DNA of 64,000 bases from Gammaproteobacteria bacterium. Its GTDB lineage: Bacteria; Pseudomonadota; Gammaproteobacteria; Steroidobacterales; Steroidobacteraceae. Under the pieces are notes generated by a model. The model had not been told where the DNA came from. It did not search any database and saw only the letters and a program-made list of their open reading frames with translations. Below, one piece after another: positions 48,362-58,256 of this stretch; position 1 is the stretch's first letter, and the number at the start of each line of letters is the position of its first letter. Position numbers and translations under genes: made by a program. The stretch covers positions 62,001 to 126,000 of the forward strand of contig JANYFY010000023.1 of the NCBI GenBank assembly GCA_025359565.1, in the 5' to 3' direction.

Positions 48362-49639
48362 TCAATGCGCAACTTTCCGAGCGAGTGTCACGAAAAAATT
48401 AGTGAATTGAGTGCGTTTTTTGGCAAGACTTAAACCAGGATGAGTAGCAAGAAAATCTTTTCGGGATTTAGCGGCCGTATGGTCCGGGCCATCGGCACTC
48501 CAACCAGGAGGCATGATGACGTATAGGAGTTTGTTTTTTACACCGTGAGCGCGCTTAAGGTCGTGCGCTAGTAAGAAAATTTCACCAAAATAGAAATCCC
48601 AAAAATTGGTGACCACTACTTTTCGGGTGATACCGTATTCCAATTTCACTTCATCTCTTAAGGGTTGCAGGGTGCCGAACACCCAATCCCAAAAAGGTAG
48701 AAGCGTGCAAAAATTAGTATCCAAATAAAGAGGGTTTCGTCCATGGTGCACCCTGTGGTGAGAGGGTGTCATGACAAAAAATCGGGTAATTCCCAGCCGA
48801 CCAGTTTTAAGCGAACGCTCACCGGCATGAATCAGCGTTCCCCACATGACCTCGAACGACATTATCACTACTAGCATGGCCGGATTAATACCTAAAATCA
48901 TCAAGATAAAAAGCTGTAAAACAGTGGTGTAGTAGCCTTCAGCAAAGAAATGCACCCAGGCGACCGTCATATTAAATTCTTGCGGTGCATGATGCGGAGA
49001 ATGCAAACACCAAAAAATTCGTATTCTATGTGCGCCGAAATGCCACAACCATGTCGTGAGTTCCCATGCGAGGAGCGCATAAATCCAGTTGTACCAAGTA
49101 AAAGTGATGGTGAAAAATGAGTATTTCTGAAACCATGGCAACCAGTGCCAAAACACGTCAATCATTAAAATTTTTGGTATAAGACCGCCTAACGTACTCG
49201 CGAGAAAGGTTGGCTGATATTCCAAACTAGTACGTCGTAAAATTGCCGAAATTTTCCCCCACCCCGCTTGTGGATATTCTTTATTTCTAAATTGAGAAAA
49301 AAGAAATACGAAAATTTCCCAGATCGTGAAAATCGGAATGAATATACCAATGACAGCCAATATGCTTTTGTAGTACTCCTTTTTTTGCGAAATCGGATCA
49401 AAAAAATCGCTAACAAACCCTTTGCCGGAAACCGTTTCCCAAGAATATTGAGAAAACCCGGACACAAGATCGTAGGTAACATAGAAAAAAAGACCAATGA
49501 ATATTGCGGTTTCGACTAATTTCCAGCCCTTCATTAAGAAAGCCCCAACCGATGCTACTGATACGGATTGTGGCCTTGCACTGGGTGCTGCAGGTGTTGA
49601 TGCCGGCGCTGATGCCGGTGCCGGTGCTAGGGGTGCCAT
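48362..49639 (-). CDS. Sterol desaturase/fatty acid hydroxylase family membrane protein
   Basis: 425 residues with about six transmembrane helices and the diiron His clusters of the family: HFGAHRIRIFWCLHSPHH, a later HAGER, then HHRVHHGRNPLYLDTNF. Putative lipid hydroxylase or desaturase. The N-terminal 23 residues are an Ala/Pro-rich low-complexity tract (MAPLAPAPASAPAST) encoded by short GCCGGTGCT-type repeats, probably an unstructured tail. The substrate is unknown. Leftward, downstream of the GH31 remnant. Confidence 0.85.
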   Translation of the reverse strand: MAPLAPAPASAPASTPAAPSARPQSVSVASVGAFLMKGWKLVETAIFIGLFFYVTYDLVSGFSQYSWETVSGKGFVSDFFDPISQKKEYYKSILAVIGIFIPIFTIWEIFVFLFSQFRNKEYPQAGWGKISAILRRTSLEYQPTFLASTLGGLIPKILMIDVFWHWLPWFQKYSFFTITFTWYNWIYALLAWELTTWLWHFGAHRIRIFWCLHSPHHAPQEFNMTVAWVHFFAEGYYTTVLQLFILMILGINPAMLVVIMSFEVMWGTLIHAGERSLKTGRLGITRFFVMTPSHHRVHHGRNPLYLDTNFCTLLPFWDWVFGTLQPLRDEVKLEYGITRKVVVTNFWDFYFGEIFLLAHDLKRAHGVKNKLLYVIMPPGWSADGPDHTAAKSRKDFLATHPGLSLAKKRTQFTNFFVTLARKVAH

Positions 49640-49729
49640 TGAATGGTTATCTGAGGTGTGTTTTCAACAGTTAGGGTAGTTTGCGGTGCCATGAATTCCG
49701 CGGCACACACTGATTGTACAAGATTCTTA

Positions 49730-50383
49730 TCATAGTAGACGTCCTGGAGAAGATCCAGGGGGTCTAACAAGGGGATGATCGACATAGTCAATGCTTAAGC
49801 TGCGGCTGATGGGCATGCCTACTTGGGAGGCGCTGTAAAAAGTGCTGTATAGATAGGGCATAAGCCGATAGCGGAACTCTAGATAAGATTTCGCAATCGC
49901 TTCCGCCTCCTCGCCGTATGCCCAAGGTTCGTTGGCTGTCGCAAGTTGTTCTTTGTGACTTCTAAGGTAAGGAGAGAATATGCCAACCTCCACGAGTGCA
50001 ATGTCTTAGCAAGTCCTTTTAGATCCGGGAATCTTTGTAAGTTAATTCGAAAAGGCTCGTAGTCTTGGAGGTACCACGTCGATCTAAATCGCCCAATTGT
50101 TCGCCCATGCCGATAAAATGTTCGCCAGCCTGAAGATTTTTATAAACCGTGAATTTGTCCCCGATGAAAGTAATCCCGAGCTCTTTGCCGGCTAAGCCTT
50201 CGTTAATCCAATTTCCTTGTGGATCTTTGAAGATAAAACGTAGGTTAGGTTTTTTTCAATCTCAGCGACTAACGTTTCCAGCGCCGTGAGCTTGTAGCTG
50301 AGAATATCTCCGACATTAGCCGCATGACAACGCAGCGGAATGCTCGCAAGCGAGGCTACAAGCAAAATGATCGTTCCTCTCAT
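49730..50383 (-). pseudogene. Remnant of a GH31 alpha-glucosidase gene
   Basis: Two pieces of one gene remain. The 5' piece starts at ATG 50383 (signal peptide to RCHAANV). It then needs a frame change near the 7-T run at 50250-50256, after which the translation reads GEHFIGMGEQLGDLDRRG-type sequence, the GH31 N-terminal pattern, and ends in a stop at 50019. The 3' piece (49993 to 49730) reads FSPYLRSHKEQ, EPWAYGEEAEAIAKSYLEFR and YRLMPYLYSTFYSASQVGMP, a typical GH31 active-site-flanking region. The large central catalytic part, with both catalytic Asp, is missing, so the gene cannot make an active enzyme. Confidence 0.75.
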
Positions 50384-50495
50384 ATAGCTAATGATGAGCC
50401 GGGTTGAGGTAACAGGCAACTTGCAGAGCGAGCCTGCGGAGCACGCCTGCCAAGCGCGCTTGGAGAGGGCACTTAAGTGTCTTACTATCGCCCTC

Positions 50496-51251
50496 ATGAG
50501 TTCTAGAAAACCTGATCTCTTGGACATAGATAGGCGTTATGGGATCGCGCGGGTGATTTCTAAGCAAGGTCGAGGGTCACGCACCCAGGCAGCGCGTTGG
50601 GTGCAAGAAGGGCGGGTGCGGGTCAACGGACGGGTGGTGCTCGATGTTGAGTTTCCGGTGCGTGCGGCCGTAGACCAAATTGAAATTGACGGTACCATTG
50701 TGCCGGTGGCTCAGCCTTTGGCATTAATGTTAAATAAGCCACGGGGATTGGTGACTACGACGCGCGACGAGCGTGGCCGCGCAACGGTTTACAGTTGTTT
50801 TGTAGATGCGAAATTGCCCTGGATGGCACCGGTCGGCCGCTTGGACAAGGCCAGTGAGGGTTTGTTGTTGTTTAGCAATGACCCTAAATGGGCCGCTGGA
50901 ATCACGAGCCCCCAATACGGAATTGAAAAAACTTATCATGTGCAAATTGATCGTTTGCCTGCGCCAGACTTATTGATTTCCATGGAGCGCGGCTTGTCGT
51001 TGGAAGGCGGATTTTTTAATGCGAAGTCTGCTCGTTGTCTGCGTACTGGAGCTAGAAACTCTTGGCTGGAAATCGTGCTCGATGAGGGCCGAAATCGCCA
51101 AATAAGGCGTTTATTAGCAGGTCTGGACGTGGCGGTACTACGGTTAGTACGCGTCGCTATTGGTCCCCTTAAGTTAGGAGATTTACCAAAAGGAAAATTC
51201 CGTACCTTGAGCCGCCCGGAAATGGAATCATTGAACGCCGATGCCTGCTAA
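50496..51251 (+). CDS. Pseudouridine synthase of the RsuA/RluE family
   Basis: About 251 residues from ATG 50496. An S4-like RNA-binding segment (SRTQAARWVQEGRVRVNGRVV) is followed by the TruB/RsuA fold: LMLNKPRGLVTTTRDERGR, catalytic Asp in PVGRLDKASEGLLLF and RNRQIRRLL. Makes pseudouridine in rRNA, by similarity to RsuA or RluE, but the exact position is not decided. The upstream in-frame codon at 50391 would give 35 extra residues without homology. The 3' end overlaps the cyclase gene by 24 bp. Confidence 0.9.
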   Translation: MSSRKPDLLDIDRRYGIARVISKQGRGSRTQAARWVQEGRVRVNGRVVLDVEFPVRAAVDQIEIDGTIVPVAQPLALMLNKPRGLVTTTRDERGRATVYSCFVDAKLPWMAPVGRLDKASEGLLLFSNDPKWAAGITSPQYGIEKTYHVQIDRLPAPDLLISMERGLSLEGGFFNAKSARCLRTGARNSWLEIVLDEGRNRQIRRLLAGLDVAVLRLVRVAIGPLKLGDLPKGKFRTLSRPEMESLNADAC

Positions 51252-51872
51252 CGCAATGCGTTCAAGTGCGGGTACACACCAGATATCAAGAGAATTTCGC
51301 CGACCGCGAGGTGCAAATCGTGGCAATTTTAAGAAAGGCAACGCATCCACCGTAGATTTCGCTTCGACTCTCACCGCAATGGCGGACGAGAATAAGACCT
51401 CGCCCGCGCGAGCGCGGTTGCAAAGTCTGGCCGCGACATTGACGGTATCGCCAATGAGTGTTGTGGTCTGTTGGCCGCTGGGCCCTAAGAAGCCCGATGC
51501 AACTTCGCCTTCATGAATGCCGACTCCAATGCCCGTATCAATCGACAGTTCGGTCCGCCAGCGGCTGGCTACCGAAGCAAAATTTTGTACCATTTCGCGG
51601 CCAGCTGCCAAGGCATGAACTGCACCCTCATTAGCCGCGTGTTTAAGTACGGCGCTCTTGAGTCCAAAGCCTGCCATGATGCCATCTCCCGCAATATGAT
51701 AGATCTGGCCCCAGTGAGTTTGAATGCTGGTCGCAAGTACACCATAAAACTCTTCTAGCAAAATCATTACATGCTGTGCCGGTAGGCGTTCCGCGATCGC
51801 GGTATATCCGCGTAAATCGGCGAACAGTACCGCGGCTGACGTAATGGTGGTGCCGGAGTTCATATTATTCAT
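51228..51872 (-). CDS. Stand-alone class III nucleotide cyclase
   Basis: 214 residues forming one adenylate/guanylate cyclase catalytic domain and little else. The metal-binding Asp are ADLRGYT (Asp19) and HIAGDGIM (Asp63), and GDTVNVAARL carries the transition-state Asn145 and Arg149. By eye, the purine-recognition Lys position is His (YHIAGD) and the Asp position is Thr (TTTLIGD), so nucleotide specificity is uncertain. Thr at the second position is known in some bacterial adenylate cyclases. It overlaps the pseudouridine synthase gene tail by 24 bp, convergent. No sensor domain is attached. Confidence 0.85.
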   Translation of the reverse strand: MNNMNSGTTITSAAVLFADLRGYTAIAERLPAQHVMILLEEFYGVLATSIQTHWGQIYHIAGDGIMAGFGLKSAVLKHAANEGAVHALAAGREMVQNFASVASRWRTELSIDTGIGVGIHEGEVASGFLGPSGQQTTTLIGDTVNVAARLCNRARAGEVLFSSAIAVRVEAKSTVDALPFLKLPRFAPRGRRNSLDIWCVPALERIALAGIGVQ

Positions 51873-51984
51873 GGCTTGATCCCGCTTTTAATGCCGATTA
51901 TCCAGCATTATAGCGCTACAGATGTGCCAATCCTCAAGTAGGTCAGCGGGGTGCAGGTGTTTGGCGACAATAGCCTTGCAGTTT

Positions 51985-52260
51985 TTAGCGGCCGGCAAAT
52001 TGTTCCATCATAAGTCCGGTACCGCCGTGGGTCACGTGGGCAACTATAGCGGTTCGGCGGTGAATCTTGGTTACTAGTCCTAAGTTAATGGCGAATGCTA
52101 AATGTACTTGTTGCCCCTTCCGCAATCCTAGATTTTCAGTCTCGACGAAAACGCCATTAGCGCTTAAGTTTTTGGCTTTGCAGATCCGACTTTTTCGACC
52201 CGACATCACTACATACACAGTGGTGCGTGCGCGGTGGCGCGTGTTCAAGCGTCGCTCCAT
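51985..52260 (-). CDS. PilZ domain protein
   Basis: 91 residues from ATG 52260, where AAGGAT sits about 6 nt upstream. The PilZ motifs RHRAR (RxxxR-like) and NLSANGVFVE (D/NxSxxG) are visible. Candidate c-di-GMP receptor that fits the several GGDEF/EAL proteins in this window. Upstream in-frame ATGs reach 52311, but lack a ribosome-binding site. Partner unknown. Confidence 0.8.
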   Translation of the reverse strand: MERRLNTRHRARTTVYVVMSGRKSRICKAKNLSANGVFVETENLGLRKGQQVHLAFAINLGLVTKIHRRTAIVAHVTHGGTGLMMEQFAGR

Positions 52261-52389
52261 AGGTATCCTTGCCTTCCAGTGATAGTCGATCGGAGTGATC
52301 ATTATGCACATCGCGTTGGGATAAGCGAACAGTTCAGTGTTGCCACCTATCTTATGTTTAATGCCTGTAATATTAGGTTCAATGCTGCA

Positions 52390-52872
52390 CTAATGATGGT
52401 GCCCTCCGACTCCGTGTACATGTCCATGTTCTAATTCTTCACTACTGGCATCGCGTACTTGTACGATCTCGACGGAGAAGTGCAAAGTTTTATCAGCCAG
52501 AGGGTGATTGCCGTCAAGCATGACCATGTCGCCGACCACCGCGGTCACGGTGAACATACGCGTTCCAGCATCTGTATTTGCCTGAAATTGCATGCCCTTT
52601 TTAATAGTCCCGGCGTTTGGTAGGGCTCTTTTGGGTATGCGTTGAATAAGGGCCGGGTCGCCTACGCCATAACCATCGGCTGGCGCCAGTGATACCTCCA
52701 CTTTACTACCCGCCTGCTGACCCTCAAGTGCCTTTTCTAAACCGGAGACGAGATTGCCGTGACCTTGAATATATGCAAGCGGCTCACCCCGCGTTGAACT
52801 ATCGATCACCGCACCGCTATCGTCTTTGAGCGTGTAGTGAATCAACACTACGCGATCGGCCGAAATTTCCAC
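52390..52872 (-). CDS. slyD: SlyD-like FKBP-type peptidyl-prolyl isomerase
   Basis: 160 residues. The FKBP core with insert-in-flap layout is visible (VVLIHYTLKDDSGAVIDSS, GHGNLVSGLEKALEGQQAG). A His-rich tail EELEHGHVHGVGGHHH is typical of nickel-binding SlyD. Folding helper and metal-handling protein in the cytoplasm. GTG start at 52872. Precedes nothing obviously linked, and follows rimO in the same leftward run with a 20-nt gap. Confidence 0.88.
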   Translation of the reverse strand: MEISADRVVLIHYTLKDDSGAVIDSSTRGEPLAYIQGHGNLVSGLEKALEGQQAGSKVEVSLAPADGYGVGDPALIQRIPKRALPNAGTIKKGMQFQANTDAGTRMFTVTAVVGDMVMLDGNHPLADKTLHFSVEIVQVRDASSEELEHGHVHGVGGHHH

Positions 52873-52892
52873 GATTAATTCTCCATAAAAAT

Positions 52893-54227
52893 TTAAGGGG
52901 ATTCGATTTTGGCCTCGAGGTCATAGGCGCCGGCTTTGATAATTTGTACATCTGCCCAGTCGCCAACGCTTAAGCCCTTAGCCTTGCGTATTTTGACAGT
53001 TCCGTCGATTTCCGGTGCATCGCTAGGGGAACGTGCAATTGCATCACTACCTTGTATTTTGTCCACCAGGACACGCATTTTTCGGCCAATTTTTTGCGCG
53101 AGTCGAGCTGCGCTGATCTGTGCGCTTAGTTCCATAAACTGCTCCCGACGTTCGTGTTTGACCTCATCAGGCACAGATTTTTCGACCAGAGCATTGGCGC
53201 TGGCCCCTTCGATTGGCGAATATTCAAAGCATCCGACTCGATCCAATTGAGCTATCCGCAACCAATCCATGAGTTCGGCGAAGTCCTGATCGGTTTCTCC
53301 GGGAAAGCCGACAATAAAAGTGCTGCGAATTGTAATATCGGGCGCTACCCGTCGCCAAGCGGCGATACGTTCAAGTGTATTTTCCGCAGCTGCAGGACGT
53401 TTCATTAATTTTAAAATACGCGCGCTGGCATGTTGAAATGGAATATCGAGATAGGGCAGGATTTTGTTGGCTGCCATCAACTCGATCACTTGATCTACAT
53501 GCGGATAGGGATAGACATAGTGCAGGCGAATCCAAACGCCGAGTTCACCGAGAGCAGCGCACAAGTCAAAAAAACGCGCGCGTCGGTCGGCGCCGCGCCA
53601 GGGCTGTGCCGCATATTTTAGGTCAACTCCGTAAGCGCTAGTATCCTGCGATACTACAAGAATTTCTTTGACACCCGCACGCACTAAATTTTCAGCTTCG
53701 CGCAATACTTCAGCTACGGGTCGACTAACTAGGTCGCCGCGAAAGGAGGGAATGATACAAAAACTGCAACGATGGTTACAGCCTTCCGAAATTTTCAAGT
53801 AAGCATAGTGGCGCGGTGTAAGTTTAATGCCTTGAGCAGGAATGAGATCTAAAAAAGGCTCATGTAATGGTGGTAGGTGCTCATGCACTGAGGCCATGAC
53901 TTCCTCATAGCGCTGCGGTCCGGTAATTTTGAGTACTTGTGGATGGCGGTCCAGAATTTTTTGCGGCTGGGCTCCTAGGCATCCAGTCACGATGACTTTG
54001 CCGTTCTCGGCAAGTGCTTCGCCGATGGCATCTAAAGATTCATCGACGGCAGAATCGATAAATCCGCACGTATTAACAATTACAAGATCAGCCGCCGCAT
54101 AGCTTGCAGCGACTTCATAACCTTCGGCCCGTAGTCGCGTGAGAATACGTTCCGAGTCGACTAGCGCTTTGGGGCATCCTAAGCTGACAAATCCCACTTT
54201 GGGGGCCATGCGTTTAAGGGTTTTCAA
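52893..54227 (-). CDS. rimO: Ribosomal protein S12 methylthiotransferase
   Basis: 444 residues, radical SAM MTTase. N-terminal UPF0004 Fe-S cysteines at 18, 54 and 83, radical [11 protein letters not shown] at 150-157, and a C-terminal TRAM domain. It adds a methylthio group to Asp88 (E. coli numbering) of ribosomal protein S12. RimO rather than MiaB because of the [16 protein letters not shown] start. Length is as expected. Leftward, followed by slyD with a 20-nt gap. Confidence 0.95.
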   Translation of the reverse strand: MKTLKRMAPKVGFVSLGCPKALVDSERILTRLRAEGYEVAASYAAADLVIVNTCGFIDSAVDESLDAIGEALAENGKVIVTGCLGAQPQKILDRHPQVLKITGPQRYEEVMASVHEHLPPLHEPFLDLIPAQGIKLTPRHYAYLKISEGCNHRCSFCIIPSFRGDLVSRPVAEVLREAENLVRAGVKEILVVSQDTSAYGVDLKYAAQPWRGADRRARFFDLCAALGELGVWIRLHYVYPYPHVDQVIELMAANKILPYLDIPFQHASARILKLMKRPAAAENTLERIAAWRRVAPDITIRSTFIVGFPGETDQDFAELMDWLRIAQLDRVGCFEYSPIEGASANALVEKSVPDEVKHERREQFMELSAQISAARLAQKIGRKMRVLVDKIQGSDAIARSPSDAPEIDGTVKIRKAKGLSVGDWADVQIIKAGAYDLEAKIESP

Positions 54228-54384
54228 GCCGCGAAGTGTATCCCAAAATAAGTATCTAACCGGATATCCGCCCCAAATTGGCGACCTAACTGTATATTAA
54301 TCAGGGTAATGTATCCGCCGGTAACCCGCCTAGTCTAGGCTAGCACGATAGTCAATTAGGTAATAAGGACTTTAAGAGACGCTT

Positions 54385-55068
54385 ATGCACATCTTAGTGG
54401 TTGAGGATGACGAGGTCGCGCGCGATTACTTAGCGAAGGCGTTACGCGAAGTGGGACACACGGTCGATGTCGCGGGCGACGGCTTGGATGGGCTACACAA
54501 AGCATCTACAGCCACGGTAGACCTGGTAATCGTAGATCGTATGTTGCCGAAATTGGATGGTTTGGCGATGGTCCAATCATTACGCGCCACCGGGCGCAAG
54601 ATGCCAGTGCTTATATTGAGCGCACTTGGCGAAGTGGATGATCGCATCATGGGTCTACGAGCCGGTGGCGACGACTATTTGACCAAGCCGTATCACATGT
54701 CCGAGCTGCTGGCGCGCATCGATGCGCTTGCCAGACGTGGCGCCGCTGCCGGTGAAGAGGGCGGGACTAAACTTAAATTGGCGGATTTAGAACTGGATCG
54801 GATGACGCGCAAAGTGCTACGCAACGGTAAGAAAATTGAACTCACAGCACGCGAGTTTCAATTATTAGAATTTTTGATGCGTCATAGTGGTCAAGTTGTG
54901 ACGCGTACTATGTTGCTTGAGGGTGTTTGGGACTATCACTTCGATCCCCAAACCAACGTGATTGATGTGCATATCAGTCGTCTACGTCAAGCCATTGATA
55001 AAGATTTTGAAAAACCGCTGCTGCACACAGTGCGCGGCGCAGGCTATAGCTTACGCGAAGACGAATAA
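54385..55068 (+). CDS. OmpR-family response regulator
   Basis: 227 residues. Receiver domain with acidic pocket EDDE, phosphoacceptor Asp51 (VDRMLPK) and DDYLTKP, then a winged-helix DNA-binding domain (LTAREFQLLEFLMRHSGQVV, VIDVHISRLRQAID). It is the first gene of a two-gene two-component operon; the ATG of the kinase gene shares one base with its stop. The signal is unknown. It could be the regulator of the PmrA-like box upstream of the RND operon, but that is a guess. Confidence 0.93.
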   Translation: MHILVVEDDEVARDYLAKALREVGHTVDVAGDGLDGLHKASTATVDLVIVDRMLPKLDGLAMVQSLRATGRKMPVLILSALGEVDDRIMGLRAGGDDYLTKPYHMSELLARIDALARRGAAAGEEGGTKLKLADLELDRMTRKVLRNGKKIELTAREFQLLEFLMRHSGQVVTRTMLLEGVWDYHFDPQTNVIDVHISRLRQAIDKDFEKPLLHTVRGAGYSLREDE

Positions 55069-56438
55069 TGGCTCCTGAACGGCGATTTAGGGGCGTTTTG
55101 TCCACCTCGCCGTTTCGTTTCGCGATTGTCTATTCCTTGGTATTTGCAATCGCTGCCGCCGCTCTTTTATTGGTGGTAAATTTTGCAGTTTCGCGGGTTG
55201 TTGATAGTAGTACGGACAACCTCATCGAGTCTGAAATGCAAGGGCTGCGCGAGCAATTTCTAGTGCTATCACGCAGCGATTTTATTGCGCTTGTTGAACA
55301 GCGCTCGCAAAATCAAGACGTACGTGGAGCTGTTTACTTGATGGTAGATCCCCAACTTAAACCAGTTGCGGGCAACTTGCCTGCATGGCCGAAGATTGCT
55401 GCCGAGGAAGGCAAGTGGATCCAGTTTAAAATTGAAGTGCCCTACGGTGAAGAGACTCGTGAGCACCAAATGCGTGCGCGGCGATTTCCGTTAGCGGGTG
55501 GATTTAGAATGCTGGTAGGACATGACGTGCAAGAGCGTCAAGACGTCAAAAGTCTCATGATGCGCAGTCTTATTGCGGCTGTCGTATTGACTCTACTTTT
55601 GGGCTTGGGCGGTGGCTACTGGATGGGTCGACGGATATTGACTCAAGCGCGAGCGATTTCGGCGGTGGCGACTCAAATTATGAGCGGCGATCTGTCGCAA
55701 CGCTTGCCGGTGCGTGAGGGCGAGGGTGAACTCAATACTCTGGCGCGTGAAATTAACGGCATGCTTGATAAAATCGAGCAATTGACGCTGGGGATGCGCA
55801 CCGTTTTAGATAGTGCGGCGCATGATTTGCGTACGCCCCTGAATCGCCTACAAGCCGCTGCTGACGGGGCGATGAGTCAATTGCTACCAGGTTCGGTAGA
55901 ACGGCGTGTCCTCGAGCGCGTGACGGTCGAAGTTGATCGTATGCGGACCACGCTAAATGCTTTACTGCGCATTGCCTTAGCTGAGACGGGTACTGTGGCG
56001 CGAGAGGCCGTTGATCTGTCGGAATTAGTGGCGAGCGTGGTTGAGTTATATGCGCCGCTCGGGGAGGAGCGCGGTATTGTGCTCGATAGCGAGGTTAATA
56101 CCGGCGTTCAGGTGCAAGGAAATCGTCAGTTGCTGGCCCAAGCGCTCGCTAACCTGATAGACAATGCCATAAAGTACACACCCGACCGAGGGCATATACG
56201 CGTGTTGTTACATAATTTGGTGGCGGGACCCGAAGTTGTTGTCGAAGATGATGGCCCCGGTATTCCCATTGACAAACGCGAACTAGTATTAGGACGGCGT
56301 GTGCGCCTAGATGAGGCGCGTAAATTTCCGGGTTCAGGCCTCGGCTTGTCGTTGGTCGCTGCGGTGACTAAATTGCACGGCGCGCGTCTGGTGCTCGATG
56401 ACGCTAACCCGGGCTTGCGCGTATCACTAAGGTTTTAA
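55068..56438 (+). CDS. Sensor histidine kinase, two transmembrane helices
   Basis: 456 residues: TM1 (about 20-40), a periplasmic sensor of about 120 residues, TM2 (about 165-185), HAMP, HisKA with phosphoacceptor His near 252 (SAAHDLRTPLNRL), and HATPase_c (NLIDNAIKYTP, DDGPGIP, GSGLGLSL). Pairs with the upstream OmpR-type regulator. The end of its transcript is close to panB, but a separate promoter is likely. Confidence 0.93.
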   Translation: MAPERRFRGVLSTSPFRFAIVYSLVFAIAAAALLLVVNFAVSRVVDSSTDNLIESEMQGLREQFLVLSRSDFIALVEQRSQNQDVRGAVYLMVDPQLKPVAGNLPAWPKIAAEEGKWIQFKIEVPYGEETREHQMRARRFPLAGGFRMLVGHDVQERQDVKSLMMRSLIAAVVLTLLLGLGGGYWMGRRILTQARAISAVATQIMSGDLSQRLPVREGEGELNTLAREINGMLDKIEQLTLGMRTVLDSAAHDLRTPLNRLQAAADGAMSQLLPGSVERRVLERVTVEVDRMRTTLNALLRIALAETGTVAREAVDLSELVASVVELYAPLGEERGIVLDSEVNTGVQVQGNRQLLAQALANLIDNAIKYTPDRGHIRVLLHNLVAGPEVVVEDDGPGIPIDKRELVLGRRVRLDEARKFPGSGLGLSLVAAVTKLHGARLVLDDANPGLRVSLRF

Positions 56439-56504
56439 ATGAGGGATTGAAAGAGAGTATAAACTGGGTCTAGCCCACGAGCGATCGTCCCACAGAATAC
56501 AGCT

Positions 56505-57308
56505 ATGAATACTCGAAAACCCGTTACGCTGCACCGTCTGCGCGAAATGCATGCTAGCGACGAAAAAATTGCGATGTTGACTTGTTACGATGCGAGTTTC
56601 GCGCGTGTACTGGATGAAGCCGGTGTAGACGTGCTTTTAGTCGGTGATTCGCTCGGTATGGTATTGCAAGGCCATTCAACCACGTTGCCGGTTTCTATGG
56701 ACGAGATGATTTACCACACCCGGTGTGTAGCGAGTGGCAACAGCGCAGCGTGGATCATGGCCGACATGCCCTTCGCTAGTTACCAAGAATCACCGCAACA
56801 GGCTTGGCGAGAGGCAGCTCGCTTAGTGCAGGTCGGCGCTCATATGGTGAAACTTGAGGCGGACAGTTGGAGCGTCCCTGTGTTAAATTTTTTAGCGGAA
56901 CGTGGCATCCCAGTATGTGCGCACATTGGGTTTACCCCTCAGTCGGTGCATGCGCTGGGCGGATACCGCATCCAAGGTCGAGAGGCTAAGGCGGTGCATA
57001 AATTGCATTCTCTCGCCGATGAACTGGTGGCCGCAGGCGCCCAAATGCTATTAATAGAATTAGTGCCCGCGTTAGTCGCGCGGGACTTAACGCTGCGATT
57101 GAAAGTGCCGGTCATTGGAATCGGTGCCGGTCGGGACTGCAGCGGTCAGGTGCTGGTGTTATACGATTTGCTCGGCATTACCGCGAAGGTGCCGCGGTTT
57201 GTGCGAAATTTTATGGACGGCAACGTGAGTATCGCCGCTGCGGTGGGTGAGTTCGTGACAGAAGTTAAGGCGGGCCGATTTCCGGATAACACGCTGCACG
57301 GTTATTGA
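56505..57308 (+). CDS. panB: 3-methyl-2-oxobutanoate hydroxymethyltransferase
   Basis: 267 residues. Pantothenate pathway, makes ketopantoate from ketoisovalerate and 5,10-methylene-THF. Motifs MLTCYDASFARVLDEAGVD, LLVGDSLGMVLQGH and the conserved IGIGAG are all present. Normal length. Followed by panC 9 nt later, the standard bacterial pair. It consumes 5,10-methylene-THF, the same carbon pool as the island at 23-33 kb. Confidence 0.96.
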   Translation: MNTRKPVTLHRLREMHASDEKIAMLTCYDASFARVLDEAGVDVLLVGDSLGMVLQGHSTTLPVSMDEMIYHTRCVASGNSAAWIMADMPFASYQESPQQAWREAARLVQVGAHMVKLEADSWSVPVLNFLAERGIPVCAHIGFTPQSVHALGGYRIQGREAKAVHKLHSLADELVAAGAQMLLIELVPALVARDLTLRLKVPVIGIGAGRDCSGQVLVLYDLLGITAKVPRFVRNFMDGNVSIAAAVGEFVTEVKAGRFPDNTLHGY

Positions 57309-57317
57309 TTTCTTAAC

Positions 57318-58142
57318 GTGCTCGTCATTCAAAAAATTGCCGATTTGCGCCAAGCTTTGGTCGGGAAACAGGCTGTCGCGCTTGTACCCACAATGGGTAA
57401 TTTGCACGACGGGCATTTATCGTTAGTGAAATTGGCGCGTGACTCGGGCGCTTTTGTGGTGACGAGTATCTTTGTTAATCCACTGCAATTCGCGCCACAG
57501 GAGGATTTGGCGTTTTATCCGCGTACTTTGGAGGTTGACTGCGCGCTGTTAGCCAACGCCGGCGTGGATATCGTGTTCGCGCCCACGGTGGAGGAAATGT
57601 ATCCTGATATGCAGGGGTTCGTCGTGGAACCGCCTTGTGAACTTGCCGATATTCTCGAAGGCGAAATTCGACCCGGTTTTTTTATCGGTGTATGCACGGT
57701 TGTCGTTAAATTATTTAATATAGTACAACCCTCTATTGCTGTTTTTGGTCGTAAAGATTACCAGCAACAGTTAATTATTAAAAATATGGTGCGGCAATTG
57801 GCATTGCCTATTGAATTATGGACAGGGGATACGGTGCGAGATGTTCATGGCCTGGCACTGTCGTCGCGCAATAATTATCTGAGTGAATCGGAGCGCGTAC
57901 AAAGCGCGCAACTCGTCGAGTGCTTGCGTGCAGTGAGCGATTATGTGCGTAGCGGGAGAAGCGATTGGCCCGAAATTGAGAGTGAAGCCTGCGATTCGCT
58001 ACGTCGGCGAGGTTGGCAGGTCGATTATATTTCAATACGTTTGTGTGAGGATTTGGGTGTTCCGCGGCGCGGCGAACCTTTGCTGGTGCTGGGTGCTGCG
58101 CGGATTGGTGCTACGCGCCTGATCGATAATTTGGAAATTTAG
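57318..58142 (+). CDS. panC: Pantothenate synthetase (pantoate-beta-alanine ligase)
   Basis: 274 residues. ATP-dependent joining of pantoate and beta-alanine. ATP-binding HIGH-like motif in PTMGNLHDGHLSLV, then FGRKDYQQQLIIKNMV and the KMSKS-like SSRNNYLS. GTG start at 57318. Forms the panBC operon with the upstream gene. Confidence 0.95.
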   Translation: MLVIQKIADLRQALVGKQAVALVPTMGNLHDGHLSLVKLARDSGAFVVTSIFVNPLQFAPQEDLAFYPRTLEVDCALLANAGVDIVFAPTVEEMYPDMQGFVVEPPCELADILEGEIRPGFFIGVCTVVVKLFNIVQPSIAVFGRKDYQQQLIIKNMVRQLALPIELWTGDTVRDVHGLALSSRNNYLSESERVQSAQLVECLRAVSDYVRSGRSDWPEIESEACDSLRRRGWQVDYISIRLCEDLGVPRRGEPLLVLGAARIGATRLIDNLEI

Positions 58143-58256
58143 TTTTATATTTAACGGTCGGCATAGCGGGTCGACATAACGGGTCAGCAATGTTGAAGGA
58201 TCGTTGGTTAAGCGCTAGGCTATTGCGATGTTGATACCCTAATTCTGATCGAGCCC

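Noticed and set aside
49560-49640. GCCGGTGCT-type short repeats as a minisatellite
   Set aside because: They code for the Ala/Pro-rich N-terminus of the sterol-desaturase-like protein, so protein composition explains them.
54329-54339. CCTAG-T-CTAGG palindrome before the response regulator
   Set aside because: Too short and too common to call an operator without other copies or a known regulator motif.
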